A DNA stretch of 64,000 nucleotides. It comes from Streptomyces sp. NBC_00457 (GTDB lineage Bacteria > Actinomycetota > Actinomycetes > Streptomycetales > Streptomycetaceae). Position 1 is the first letter of the stretch. Each line of letters opens with the position of its first letter. The stretch covers positions 4,092,001 through 4,156,000 of the forward strand of contig NZ_CP107905.1 in NCBI RefSeq assembly GCF_036014015.1. Direction: 5' to 3'. Positions 54,487 to 63,173 of this stretch are shown here, piece by piece. The notes beneath the pieces are model-generated. The model ran no database searches and was not told the DNA's origin. It saw only the letters and a program-made list of their open reading frames with translations. A program made the position numbers and the translations under genes.

Positions 54487-55416
54487 ATGACCACGCACGA
54501 CACCGCACCCGACCTCCCCGACATGCCCGAACCGCGCGTCCGCGAATTCGCCGCGCACAGCATCGGCGGCGGGCTCGCGCTGCTGCTCGGTCTCGTCGGG
54601 CTGCTGGGCGGGATCGGGATGATCGTGGCCGCTACGGCGGTCTCCGGGGCCGGCGGCAAGGCCGCGCTGATCGTCGGCGGCATCGTCGTCGCCATCGCCG
54701 CGTTCCTCGCGATGTGCGGGCTGAACATGGTGGCGCCCGGCGAGGCCCGCGTGGTCCAGCTCTTCGGGCGGTACCGGGGGACGATCCGGCAGGACGGGCT
54801 GCGCTGGGTGAACCCGCTGACGTCACGCACCAAGATCTCGACCCGGGTACGCAATCACGAGACCGCGGTCCTGAAGGTCAACGACGCCTACGGCAACCCG
54901 ATCGAACTCGCCGCGGTCGTCGTATGGAAGGTGCAGGACACCGCCCAGGCCACCTTCGAGGTCGACGACTACTTCGAGTTCGTCTCCACGCAGACGGAGG
55001 CGGCCGTCCGGCACATCGCCATCGAGTACCCGTACGACGCCCATGACGAGGAAGGGCTGTCGCTGCGCGGCAACGCCGAGGAGATCACGGAGAAGCTCGC
55101 TGTCGAGCTGCACGCGCGCGTGGAGGCGGCCGGCGTCCAGATCATCGAGTCCCGCTTCACGCACCTCGCCTACGCGCCGGAGATCGCCTCGGCGATGCTC
55201 CAGCGGCAGCAGGCGGGCGCGGTCGTCGCCGCGCGGCGGCAGATCGTGGACGGGGCGGTCGGGATGGTCGAGGCGGCGCTCGCCCGGATCACCGAGCAGG
55301 ACATCGTGGAGCTGGACTCTGAGCGGAAGGCGGCGATGGTGTCCAACCTGATGGTCGTGCTGTGCGAGGACCGCTCGGTGCAGCCGGTGCTCAACACGGG
55401 GACCCTTTACCAGTGA
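54487..55416 (+). CDS. SPFH/stomatin-like membrane protein
   Basis: 309 residues; ATG 54487 with a GGGGGAA site upstream. Two N-terminal membrane helices ([40 protein letters not shown]), then a band-7/SPFH domain: [48 protein letters not shown] and [10 protein letters not shown]. The C-terminal helix is a coiled coil ([20 protein letters not shown]). Such proteins scaffold membrane microdomains. GTGA overlap with a small RHH protein gene. Confidence 0.9.
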   Translation: MTTHDTAPDLPDMPEPRVREFAAHSIGGGLALLLGLVGLLGGIGMIVAATAVSGAGGKAALIVGGIVVAIAAFLAMCGLNMVAPGEARVVQLFGRYRGTIRQDGLRWVNPLTSRTKISTRVRNHETAVLKVNDAYGNPIELAAVVVWKVQDTAQATFEVDDYFEFVSTQTEAAVRHIAIEYPYDAHDEEGLSLRGNAEEITEKLAVELHARVEAAGVQIIESRFTHLAYAPEIASAMLQRQQAGAVVAARRQIVDGAVGMVEAALARITEQDIVELDSERKAAMVSNLMVVLCEDRSVQPVLNTGTLYQ

Positions 55417-55685
55417 CGGATCCTTCTGAGGCTTCCTCGAAGAACGAGCCCTCCTCGACGAATGAGGCCTCCTCGGAGAAGCGGCGGCCGCAGCAGCGCA
55501 AGCAGGTGCTGCTGCGGCTGGACCCGTCGGTGTACGAGGCGCTGGCGCGGTGGGCCGGGGACGAACTGCGGTCGGCCAATGCGCAGATCGAGTTCCTGCT
55601 GCGGAAGGCGCTGGCGGAGGCGGGCCGGCTGCCGGGTGAGGCACGTCCGATTCCGCGTCGTGGACGTCCGCCCTCGCAGCAGTAG
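55413..55685 (+). CDS. Small ribbon-helix-helix protein coupled to SPFH
   Basis: 90 residues from GTG 55413, overlapping the SPFH stop. A charged disordered N-terminus is followed by KQVLLRLDPSVYEALARWAG and ANAQIEFLLRKALAEAG, an RHH/Arc-like fold, and a basic tail RRGRPPSQQ. DNA binding is likely, but no toxin-like partner follows. Function with the SPFH protein is unknown. Confidence 0.82.
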   Translation: MTDPSEASSKNEPSSTNEASSEKRRPQQRKQVLLRLDPSVYEALARWAGDELRSANAQIEFLLRKALAEAGRLPGEARPIPRRGRPPSQQ

Positions 55686-55750
55686 CAGAACCGTGACAAT
55701 CACGCCCCACCTGCACCGCCGTACGCCCCGTGGCGCCCTACACACTCGAC

Positions 55751-55783
55751 GTATACACGCGGGGTATACGCGCTGTGTACAGT
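55751..55783. promoter_or_regulatory. PadR-type operator array and promoter
   Basis: GTATACACGC (55751), GTATACGCGC (55764) and GTGTAC (55775) are 11-13 bases apart. TACAGT (55778-55783) is a plausible -10 box 7 bases before the padR ATG, so binding would repress the operon. Confidence 0.6.
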
Positions 55784-55790
55784 CCTCCTC

Positions 55791-56315
55791 ATGTCCATCG
55801 GTCACACCCTCCTGGGGCTCCTGGAGTCCGGCCCGCGTCACGGTTACGACCTGAAGCGGGCCTTCGACGAGAAGTTCGGTCACGACCGGCCGCTGCACTA
55901 CGGCCAGGTCTACTCGACGATGTCCCGGCTGCTGAAGAACGGGCTCGTCGAAGTCGACGGGATCGAGCCCGGCGGCGGTCCGGAACGCAAGCGGTACGCG
56001 ATCACCGAGGCCGGCATCACCGACGTACAGCAATGGCTGGCGACGCCGGAGAAGCCGGAGCCGTATCTGCAGTCGACCCTGTACACCAAGGTCGTTCTCG
56101 CGCTGCTGACGCACCGGAACGCCGCCGACATCCTCGACACCCAGCGTTCGGAGCATCTGCGGCTGATGCGGATCCTCACCGACCGCAAGCGCAAGGGCGA
56201 TCTCGCGGACCAGCTGATCTGCGACCACGCCCTGTTCCATCTGGAAGCCGATCTGCGCTGGCTGGAGCTGACGGCCGCGCGTCTGGACAAGCTCGCCGAG
56301 GCGGTGACCCGATGA
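55791..56315 (+). CDS. PadR-family repressor
   Basis: 174 residues. N-terminal PadR winged helix (LLGLLESGPRHGYDLKRAFD, then YGQVYSTMSRLLKNGLVEVD) and a C-terminal Vir-like helical domain. Such proteins sense drugs or peptides and control efflux genes. First gene of a run with an ABC ATPase (ATGA overlap) and an FtsX-type permease, so it is the probable autorepressor of that exporter. No ribosome site; probably leaderless. Confidence 0.92.
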   Translation: MSIGHTLLGLLESGPRHGYDLKRAFDEKFGHDRPLHYGQVYSTMSRLLKNGLVEVDGIEPGGGPERKRYAITEAGITDVQQWLATPEKPEPYLQSTLYTKVVLALLTHRNAADILDTQRSEHLRLMRILTDRKRKGDLADQLICDHALFHLEADLRWLELTAARLDKLAEAVTR

Positions 56316-56998
56316 CCCCCGCAGGCTCCCTGCTCGTCGCGACCGATCTGCGCAAGGCGTACGGTCCGACCACGGCGCTCGACGGCGCCGAGTTCTCCAT
56401 CCACCCCGGCGAGGTCGTCGCCGTCATGGGCCCCTCGGGCTCAGGAAAGTCGACTCTGCTGCACTGTCTCGCGGGCATCGTGCCGCCCGACTCCGGGTCG
56501 ATCACCTACAACGGCCGTGAGATGGCCACCATGGGCGACGCCGAGCGCAGTGCGCTGCGGCGGAGCGAGTTCGGGTTCGTGTTCCAGTTCGGCCAGTTGG
56601 TGCCCGAACTCACCTGCGTCGAGAACGTCGCCCTGCCGCTGCGGCTCAACGGGACGAGCCGCAAGGAGGCCGAGAAGGCCGCCCTGTCCTGGATGGAGCG
56701 GCTGGAGGTCGACGATCTGCGCAAGAAGCGGCCCGGCGAGGTGTCCGGCGGTCAGGGGCAGCGGGTCGCCGTCGCCCGCGCGCTGGTGACCAACCCGCGT
56801 GTGTTGTTCGCCGACGAGCCGACCGGCGCGCTGGACTCGCTCAACGGCGAGCGTGTGATGGACCTGCTCACGGACGCCGCCCGGTCCACCAACGCCGCCG
56901 TCGTGCTGGTCACGCACGAGGCCCGGGTGGCCGCGTACTCGGACCGCGAGATCGTCGTACGGGACGGCAAGTCCCGGGACATGGAGCGCGTCGTATGA
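56312..56998 (+). CDS. ABC transporter ATPase (MacB/LolD type)
   Basis: 228 residues, starting in the padR stop (ATGA). Walker A GPSGSGKST, FVFQFGQLVPELTCVENVAL (Q-loop), signature VSGGQGQRVAVARAL, Walker B VLFADEP and TGALDS. Typical of ATPases of MacB/LolD/FtsE exporters that pair with long FtsX permeases. It overlaps the permease gene by ATGA. Confidence 0.94.
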   Translation: MTPAGSLLVATDLRKAYGPTTALDGAEFSIHPGEVVAVMGPSGSGKSTLLHCLAGIVPPDSGSITYNGREMATMGDAERSALRRSEFGFVFQFGQLVPELTCVENVALPLRLNGTSRKEAEKAALSWMERLEVDDLRKKRPGEVSGGQGQRVAVARALVTNPRVLFADEPTGALDSLNGERVMDLLTDAARSTNAAVVLVTHEARVAAYSDREIVVRDGKSRDMERVV

Positions 56999-59349
56999 AC
57001 GTGCGGCAGTGGACGAGGGACCTGGGCATGGGGGTCCGGTTCGCGTTCGCCGGGGGGCGCGAGGGCTGGGTCCGGGTCCTGCTGACGGGCGTCGGCGTCG
57101 GGCTCGGGGTGGCGCTGTTGCTGCTGACGACGGCGCTGCCGAGCGCGCTGGACGCCCGGAGCGCCCGGGAGGCCGCCCGGTCGGACATCAACTACGGCAG
57201 CGATGAAATGCCGAAGGCGGACAACACTCTGCTGGTCGCGGCCAGCGGTACGACCTTCCGCGACAAGACCATCCGCGGGCGGGACGTGCAGCCCGAGGGT
57301 CCGAAGGCGCCGCTGCCGCCGGGCGTCGAGAAGCTTCCGGCGGCCGGCGAGATGGTGGTCTCCCCCGCGCTGAAGAAGCTGCTCGGCTCCGACGAGGGGA
57401 AGCTGCTGCGGGAGCGGCTGCCGCAGAAGATCGTCGGGACCATCGGGGACAGCGGGCTGATCGGCCCCACCGACCTCTCCTTCTACCGGGGCGGCGAGGG
57501 CCTTGCGGCGCAGCTGACCAGCGGTGGGGTGGTGCGGATCGATGAGTACGGGCGGCAGAGCCAGGGCTCGGAGCCGCTGGACCCCGTCCTGCTCCTGCTG
57601 GTCCTCGTCGTCTTCGTGGTACTGCTGATGCCGGTCGGGGTGTTCATCGCCGCGGCCGTGCGGTTCGGCGGCGAGCGGCGGGACCGGCGGCTCGCGGCAC
57701 TGCGGCTGGTCGGTTCCGACAGCCGGATGACCAAGCGGGTGGCGGCGGGCGAGGCTCTCGCGGGGGCCGCTGTCGGGCTGGTCCTCGGCACGGGCTTCTT
57801 CCTGGTCGGCCGTGAGATCGCGGGCTCCACGGAGGTGTTCGACGTCAGCGTCTTCCCGAGCTACCTCAACCCCTCGCCCGCGCTGGCCCTGCTGGTCGCG
57901 ATCCTCGTGCCGGCGGCCGCGGTGCTGGTCACGCTGCTCGCGCTGCGGGGGGTCGTCATCGAGCCGCTGGGTGTCGTCCGTACGGCGAAGCCCGCGCGGC
58001 GCCGGCTGTGGTGGCGGCTGCTGCTGCCGCTGGCCGGGCTTGCGATGCTCTACCCGATGATCGGCCAGGGCCGCGACGACGGGGACTTCAACCAGTACCT
58101 CGTCATCGGCGGTGTGATGCTGCTGCTCGTCGGTGTGACCGCGCTGCTGCCGTGGATCGTCGAGACGGTGGTCGGCAAGCTCGGCTCGGGCGGCATCGCC
58201 TGGCAACTGGCCGTGCGCAGGCTCCAGTTGAGCAGCGGCACGGCGGCCCGCATGGTCAACGGCATCGCGGTCGCGGTGGCCGGGGCGATCGCGCTGCAGA
58301 TGCTGTTCGCCGGGGTCGAGAGCGACTACACCAAGCCGACGGGCCAGGATGTCACCCGGGTGCAGATGCAGGTGAACCTGCCGGACGGGGTGCCTCTCGC
58401 GCAGTCCGCGTCGAAGTTCCGGGACACCGACGGGGTGCGGAAGGTCTACGCCTACACCGAGGGATACGTCAGCGACAAGGCCATGGACGGCGAGCTCAAC
58501 TCCCGGGTCACCGTGGGCGACTGCGCCTCGCTGCGCGAGGTGGCGAGCCTGCCGTCGTGCCGTGACGGGGACATCTTCGCCGTGCAGGGCGCCGAGAACG
58601 GCGAGAACACGGTCGACAACGGCGTGAACACGGAGGAGCTGGCGAAGCCCGGCCGCACGGTGTACTTCGACTCGGGGTACGAGGGCGGGCCCAAGACCGA
58701 GCCACTCGCCTGGACCCTGCCGTCGACGCTGAAGAAGGCTCAGGCCCGCGTCGACATGACCGGCTCGGAGCGGGACGGCCTCATGGTCACCCCCAAGGCG
58801 CTGCCCGCGGGCGCCGTGCCCGGCATGAGCGGCCAGATCTACCTCAACCTCGACGAGTCCGTACCGGACGTGTACGACCTTGTCCGGAACACGACGGCCA
58901 CGTTCGACCCGATCAACGAGCCGATGATGTGGGCCTCCACCGAGACCGCCGAGCGCTACGACTCCATCCGCACCGGCCTGTTCGTCGGCGCCGCGTGTGT
59001 CCTGGCGTTGATCGGCGCGAGCCTGCTGGTGTCGCAGCTGGAGCAGTTGCGGGAGCGCAAGAAGCTGCTGTCGGCGCTGGTCGCCTTCGGCACCCGGCGG
59101 CGCACGCTGAGCCTGTCGGTGCTGTGGCAGACGGCGATCCCGATCGCCCTCGGCCTGGTCCTGGCCTCGGTGGTAGGCCTCACGCTGGGCGCGGTACTGC
59201 TCAAGATGACGGAGACCGCGATCACCGTCGACTGGTCGAGCGTCCTGGTGATGATCGGCGCCGGCGCGGCAGTCGTCGTCGCCGTCACCCTGCTCAGCCT
59301 CCCACCACTGCTGCGACTGATGCGACCGGACGGACTGCGCACGGAGTAG
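56995..59349 (+). CDS. FtsX-like ABC permease
   Basis: 784 residues, two FtsX modules. N-terminal helix (VRVLLTGVGVGLGVALLLLT) and a large extracytoplasmic domain, then helices around LLLLVLVVFVVLLMPVGVFI and RLAALRLVGSDSRMTKRVAAG (coupling loop), a middle set, a second outside domain (about 440-650), and closing helices (LFVGAACVLALIGASLLVSQ, with the coupling loop LSALVAFGTRRRTLSLSVLW). It probably exports a lipid-like or peptide compound with the upstream ATPase. Substrate unknown. Confidence 0.92.
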   Translation: MNVRQWTRDLGMGVRFAFAGGREGWVRVLLTGVGVGLGVALLLLTTALPSALDARSAREAARSDINYGSDEMPKADNTLLVAASGTTFRDKTIRGRDVQPEGPKAPLPPGVEKLPAAGEMVVSPALKKLLGSDEGKLLRERLPQKIVGTIGDSGLIGPTDLSFYRGGEGLAAQLTSGGVVRIDEYGRQSQGSEPLDPVLLLLVLVVFVVLLMPVGVFIAAAVRFGGERRDRRLAALRLVGSDSRMTKRVAAGEALAGAAVGLVLGTGFFLVGREIAGSTEVFDVSVFPSYLNPSPALALLVAILVPAAAVLVTLLALRGVVIEPLGVVRTAKPARRRLWWRLLLPLAGLAMLYPMIGQGRDDGDFNQYLVIGGVMLLLVGVTALLPWIVETVVGKLGSGGIAWQLAVRRLQLSSGTAARMVNGIAVAVAGAIALQMLFAGVESDYTKPTGQDVTRVQMQVNLPDGVPLAQSASKFRDTDGVRKVYAYTEGYVSDKAMDGELNSRVTVGDCASLREVASLPSCRDGDIFAVQGAENGENTVDNGVNTEELAKPGRTVYFDSGYEGGPKTEPLAWTLPSTLKKAQARVDMTGSERDGLMVTPKALPAGAVPGMSGQIYLNLDESVPDVYDLVRNTTATFDPINEPMMWASTETAERYDSIRTGLFVGAACVLALIGASLLVSQLEQLRERKKLLSALVAFGTRRRTLSLSVLWQTAIPIALGLVLASVVGLTLGAVLLKMTETAITVDWSSVLVMIGAGAAVVVAVTLLSLPPLLRLMRPDGLRTE

Positions 59350-59369
59350 CTGAGCGCTGAGCTGGAAGG

Positions 59370-59465
59370 GCCGCGCTGTGCCGTCGGTCGTCTGCGGCGC
59401 CGTCGTGGCTGGTCGCGCCCGCGCGGCGGAGCCGCACATTGATACAGCCCCGCGCCCCTTCGGGG
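59370..59465. repeat. Dispersed intergenic repeat, copy 4 (long form)
   Basis: Reverse complement of 796-860 on both flanks, but with a longer middle segment (CTGTATCAATGTGCGGCTCC in place of AACTG). Between the permease gene and the oxyR remnant. Confidence 0.65.
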
Positions 59466-59500
59466 CGCTGCCGAACCGCAGCGGACTTCACCCGACCTGC

Positions 59501-59773
59501 TCAGTCACCGTTCTCCACCACCCGCACGGGAAGCGGCCGCAGCGCCTCACGGAGCGCTGCGGCCAGTTCCTCGTATTCGGCGACGCGTGCCGCGCCCGAG
59601 CGCATGGTGAGGGCGATTCGGCGGGTCGGGGCGGGGTCGGCGAAGTAGCCGGTGAGGAGTTGGTTGCTGCGGGTCGTCTCGACCTTGACGGCGGTGCGCG
59701 GCAGCAGGGTCACGCCGAGTCCGCCCGCGACGAGCTGGACGAGGGTGGACAGCCCGGCGGTCGTGGTGGTCAC
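59501..59773 (-). pseudogene. OxyR C-terminal remnant
   Basis: A 90-codon frame from GTG 59773 encodes TTTTAGLSTLVQLVAGGLGV, then TLLPRTAVKVETTRSNQLLT, the last part of the LysR-type peroxide sensor OxyR effector domain. The HTH, linker and redox-Cys regions are missing. It is joined at about 59774-59780 to the ahpC remnant, in the opposite direction. Confidence 0.85.
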
Positions 59774-59779
59774 CGGCGC

Positions 59780-59938
59780 GAGATCCAGTTCTCCATGGTG
59801 ACCGCCGGCTCCGTCGGCCGTAGCCCCAAGGAGGTCCTGCGGGTCCTGGACGCCCTGCAGACCGACGAGCTGTGCCCGTGCAACTGGACCAAGGGCGAGG
59901 GCACACTGGACCCGGTCAAGCTGCTTGCCGGAGAGTGA
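59780..59938 (+). pseudogene. AhpC C-terminal remnant
   Basis: Encodes [20 protein letters not shown], then [20 protein letters not shown] and ends LLAGE. This is the C-terminal fifth of alkyl hydroperoxide reductase AhpC, including the resolving Cys (DELCPCNW), but the peroxidatic Cys domain is gone. It has no start codon. The stop is 5 bases before the ahpD ATG, as in intact ahpCD operons. Confidence 0.87.
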
Positions 59939-59943
59939 GTGAC

Positions 59944-60477
59944 ATGTCCCTCGACACCCTCAAGTCCGCCATACCGGACTACGCCAAGGACCTGAAGCTC
60001 AACCTGGGCTCGGTCATCGGCAATTCGGACCTCCCGGCGCAGCAGCTCTGGGGCACCGTCCTCGCGACCGCCATCGCCTCCCGCTCCCCGATCGTCCTGC
60101 GCCAGCTGGCCCCCGAGGCGAAGGCGAACCTCTCGCCTCAGGCGTACACGGCGGCCAAGTCCGCCGCCGCGGTCATGGCGCTGAACAACGTCTTCTACCG
60201 CACCCGCCATCTGCTCTCCGACCACGAGTACGGCACCCTGCGCGCCGGCCTCCGGATGAACGTCATCGGCAACCCCGGCGTCGACAAGGTCGACTTCGAG
60301 CTGTGGTCCTTCGCCGTCTCCGCCATCAACGGCTGCGGCATGTGCCTCGACTCCCACGAGCAGGTCCTGCGCAAGGCGGGCGTGGACCGCGAGGTCGTCC
60401 AGGAGGCCTTCAAGATCGCCTCGGTGATCCAGGCGGTCGGCGTGACGCTGGACGCGGAAGCGGTGCTCTCCGAGTGA
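59944..60477 (+). CDS. ahpD: Alkyl hydroperoxidase AhpD
   Basis: 177 residues from ATG 59944, with GGAGAG upstream. All-helical AhpD fold with the CxxC redox site in [20 protein letters not shown], a conserved His after it, and Glu in the preceding helix. AhpD normally reduces AhpC; the ahpC gene here is a fragment. It stays intact and has its own ribosome site, but its normal promoter (upstream of ahpC) has been deleted, so expression and function are in doubt. Confidence 0.93.
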   Translation: MSLDTLKSAIPDYAKDLKLNLGSVIGNSDLPAQQLWGTVLATAIASRSPIVLRQLAPEAKANLSPQAYTAAKSAAAVMALNNVFYRTRHLLSDHEYGTLRAGLRMNVIGNPGVDKVDFELWSFAVSAINGCGMCLDSHEQVLRKAGVDREVVQEAFKIASVIQAVGVTLDAEAVLSE

Positions 60478-60490
60478 CACCCGGCTGTCG

Positions 60491-60523
60491 GGGCCCCGTT
60501 CACCTCAGCGGTGAGCGGGGCCC
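60491..60523. terminator. Hairpin terminator between ahpD and the AI-2E transporter
   Basis: GGGCCCCGTTCACC (60491-60504) pairs with GGTGAGCGGGGCCC (60510-60523), 14 bp with one wobble and a 5-base loop, followed by TTTCGGTT. Serves convergent genes. Confidence 0.85.
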
Positions 60524-60531
60524 TTTCGGTT

Positions 60532-61908
60532 CTACGACTGCTGCGGCGGCGTGTCCCTGGGCTGCACCGGCGCCACGTCCATGGCGGTGGCTCCCCGGGG
60601 ACGCGGAGAGTGCCGCAGAGCGGCCTCCTGGGAGTACGCCTTCAGATAGCTGCCGACCGTGTTCGTCACCGCCACCAGCGGCACCGCGACGATCGCGCCG
60701 CCGATGCCCGCGACCAGGCCACCCGCCGCCACCGCCAGCACCACGGCCAGCGGATGGACGCGGACCGCCCGCCCGAGGATGAACGGCTGCAGGATGTGAC
60801 CCTCGATCTGCTGGACCGCGGGCACGACCGCCAGGGTCATCACCGCGGTGAAGACGCCCTGGGTCACCAGTGCCACCACGACGGCCAGGGCGCCCGAGGC
60901 CACCGCGCCCACCAGCGGGATGAAGGAGAACAGGAAGATGAAGACGGCCAGGGGGACGGCCATCGGCACGTCCAGGAAATATATGCCGATGCCGATGAAG
61001 ACGGCGTCGATCAGGGCCACCAGCACCGTGCCGCGGACGTACGCCGTGAGCGTCCGCCATGCGCGCGGGCCGGCCCCGGCGACACCGGGACGGGCGGCCG
61101 CCGGCACGAGCTTCAGCGTCCACTCCCAGATGCGCTTGCCGTCGTAGAGGAGGAACAGCGTCGAGAAGGCCGCCAGCAGTATGCCGGTGAGCGCCTCGAC
61201 GATGACCGTCACGCCCTCCAGGCCCGCGGAGGTGATCTCGTCGGTGTTGGCGCCGATCGCCTCGCGCAGATTCTCGGCGATGTCGTTGATCTGCTTGTCG
61301 GTGACGTGGAACGGGCTGTTGAGCAGCCAGTTGCGCAGCTCGTCGATGCCGTCCTGGATCTGGTCGGAGAGGTTGTCGATGTTCTCCATGACCTGCCAGG
61401 TCACGAACCAGCCGATGAGCCCGATCACGACGAAGCCGAGGATCGCGGTGAGCGCGGTGGCGATGCCGCGCGGTACGCCGTACCGCCGCAGCCGCGTCAC
61501 GGCGGGCTCCAGCAGCGCGGTGATCAGCAGCGCGGCCACGAAGGACAGCACGACGAGCTGGACGGCGCTGATGACCCGCATCAGCACCCAGAGCGTGCCC
61601 GCGAGGACCAGCAGCCGCCAGCCGGCCTCGGCGGCGACCCGTACTCCCCAGGGCACGGCGAGCGCGGGCTCGGGACGGTCGGGGCGGGTGGCGACCTCGG
61701 GGGCGTAGTCGGGCGGTGGCGGGACCTTCTCCAGGGTCTTCTCCGAGGTCTTGTCCGAGGTCTTGTCCGAGGTCTTCTTGGACGGACTGTCGGCAGCGAC
61801 CGGCCCGACGTCGGCCCGCTCCACCTCGGCGCGGCGCTGGTCCAGCCGCTCTCCGATCTCGGTCAGTCCGGCACCCAGCCGACTGAGCCACCCTGGTACT
61901 CGCGACAT
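60532..61908 (-). CDS. AI-2E family transporter (PerM-like)
   Basis: 458 residues from ATG 61908 (GGGACGG upstream); earlier in-frame starts lack a site. A basic/acidic tail with TSDKTSDKTSEKTLEKVPPP, then about eight membrane helices: LLVLAGTLWVLMRVISAVQL, FVAALLITALLEPAVTRLRR, GIATALTAILGFVVIGLIGW and the C-terminal pair ALAVVVALVTQGVFTAVMTL and VHPLAVVLAVAAGGLVAGIG. Fits the AI-2E/PerM family (DUF20) of exporters or antiporters; substrate uncertain. Confidence 0.88.
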   Translation of the reverse strand: MSRVPGWLSRLGAGLTEIGERLDQRRAEVERADVGPVAADSPSKKTSDKTSDKTSEKTLEKVPPPPDYAPEVATRPDRPEPALAVPWGVRVAAEAGWRLLVLAGTLWVLMRVISAVQLVVLSFVAALLITALLEPAVTRLRRYGVPRGIATALTAILGFVVIGLIGWFVTWQVMENIDNLSDQIQDGIDELRNWLLNSPFHVTDKQINDIAENLREAIGANTDEITSAGLEGVTVIVEALTGILLAAFSTLFLLYDGKRIWEWTLKLVPAAARPGVAGAGPRAWRTLTAYVRGTVLVALIDAVFIGIGIYFLDVPMAVPLAVFIFLFSFIPLVGAVASGALAVVVALVTQGVFTAVMTLAVVPAVQQIEGHILQPFILGRAVRVHPLAVVLAVAAGGLVAGIGGAIVAVPLVAVTNTVGSYLKAYSQEAALRHSPRPRGATAMDVAPVQPRDTPPQQS

Positions 61909-61994
61909 GATCCGTCCCTTGCCCCCGTCTGTCCCCACCGCTCCCCCCGGAGTCGTCCGGTCCGACCGTACATGGCCTGCTGCTGAGAGCCGAA

Positions 61995-62023
61995 AGCCCC
62001 TCACCGAAGGACGGTGAGGGGCT
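61995..62023. terminator. Hairpin terminator downstream of the lysozyme-like gene
   Basis: AGCCCCTCACCG (61995-62006) pairs perfectly with CGGTGAGGGGCT (62012-62023), loop AAGGA. It follows the minus-strand gene ending at 62050. Confidence 0.82.
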
Positions 62024-62049
62024 CGGAAAGGTTGAGCGAACGGAAGGGC

Positions 62050-62745
62050 TCAGTACCAGCTGTTGGCCTGCCAGAAAGCCCAGGCGTCGCACGGGCTGCC
62101 GTAGCGGTCGTTCATGTAGCCGAGGCCCCACTTGATCTGCGTGGCCGGGTTGGTCTGCCAGTCGGAGCCGGCGGACGCGTACTTGCCGGCGGGCAGAGCC
62201 TGGAAGAGGCCGTAGGCACCGGAGGAGGGGTTGACGGCCTTGTAGTTCCAGTCGGACTCGTGGTCCACGATGTTGCTGAAGCACTGGAACTGGTCGCTCG
62301 ACACCATCGACTGCGCCATCGCCTGGATCTCCGCGATGGAGTACGAGCTCTGGGGAGCGAAGTCGGAGGCGTCACGCGTGGCGCTGCGGCTCGCCGCCTC
62401 TTCCGCCTCCGCGCGTTCCTTGGCCGCCTGCGCCGCCTTCTCGGCGGCTTCCTTCTTCTCGACCGCGGACTGGGCGGCGGCCTTGCGGGCAGCCTCCTCG
62501 GCGTCCTTCTTGGCGGTAGCGTCCGCGGCGATGGCCTGAGTCTCGGCCTGCTGAGTGAGGGATGCGGTCTGGACCTGGGCCTGCTGGCCCGCGGGTATGT
62601 CCGCGAGCAGCGTCAGGTCGGCTGCCGCGGCTTCGGCGTCGTTGTTCTGTGCGGTGCTGCCCGAGGCAACGCCGACGACACTTCCGACAGCGGTGACCGC
62701 GGTGGCCGAAGCCACTGCGAATCCCCGGACCGAGATCCGGCTCAC
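62050..62745 (-). CDS. Secreted transglycosylase/lysozyme-like protein
   Basis: 231 residues from GTG 62745, which has GGAAGGA 6 bases upstream; ATG 62763 is the in-frame alternative. Signal peptide (ISVRGFAVASATAVTAVGSV). An Ala/Lys/Glu-rich coiled coil (about 60-135) is followed by an SLT-like C-terminal domain: CFSNIVDHESDWNYKAVNPS, SGAYGLFQALPAGKYASAGS, and WGLGYMNDRYGSPCDAWAFW. Glu in HESDW is the catalytic acid. It cleaves cell-wall glycan. A long structured leader precedes it. Confidence 0.9.
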   Translation of the reverse strand: MSRISVRGFAVASATAVTAVGSVVGVASGSTAQNNDAEAAAADLTLLADIPAGQQAQVQTASLTQQAETQAIAADATAKKDAEEAARKAAAQSAVEKKEAAEKAAQAAKERAEAEEAASRSATRDASDFAPQSSYSIAEIQAMAQSMVSSDQFQCFSNIVDHESDWNYKAVNPSSGAYGLFQALPAGKYASAGSDWQTNPATQIKWGLGYMNDRYGSPCDAWAFWQANSWY

Positions 62746-63085
62746 ACGGTTTCCTTCCAGCATCGCCCGCTTAGGTGACCCTCGCGGACGCAATCGTGCC
62801 CCTGAACGCTGGCCTCCCAACTGCGGGGTCACGGGAGGCACGGGCCCGGTGGGCAACTCCCGTGAGGGGAGCGCCGCTTGGTGCGCGGGCGGCATACGAC
62901 GTCGACTATGCAGTTGGCTGGTGTAGCTGTGGTGCCGTACCGCTGGGGGTACAGGTGTGTCGTATGCGGGGCCTGACAGGACTGAGACTCTGCCGTAACC
63001 GGACGCCGGGTGGCAATTCTGAGTTGCGTGTGAAAGCTCACATCCCGTTTGACCCAGGGGATTCTGAGAAACCGCAACACGCGAA
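62746..63085. other. Long leader/promoter region of the lysozyme-like gene
   Basis: 340 bases with no gene. Inverted repeat GCATACGAC (62892-62900) / GTCGTATGC (62959-62967) and several GC hairpins suggest a folded leader RNA. I looked for ydaO/c-di-AMP riboswitch landmarks and did not find them. Confidence 0.45.
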
Positions 63086-63127
63086 GGCGCCGCCCAACTA
63101 GGCTCTGAGCCTTTGTTGGACGGCGCC
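63086..63127. terminator. Hairpin terminator after phoH
   Basis: GGCGCCGCCCAAC (63086-63098) pairs with GTTGGACGGCGCC (63115-63127), one mismatch; the loop contains a small GGCTCTGAGCC hairpin. On the minus strand it follows the phoH stop at 63174. Confidence 0.7.
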
Positions 63128-63173
63128 AACTGCCAGGTAACCGGCCCTAATTGGGCATCGGCTGGCAGACCTC

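Noticed and set aside
56752..59439. 895-codon minus-strand frame opposite the ABC exporter genes
   Set aside because: Product is His/Arg/Gln-rich with no domain, a shadow of the permease codons.
62746..63085. c-di-AMP (ydaO) riboswitch upstream of the lysozyme-like gene
   Set aside because: The context is suggestive, but the conserved GGGTGAATC- and GCCGAATCC-like landmarks are not present.
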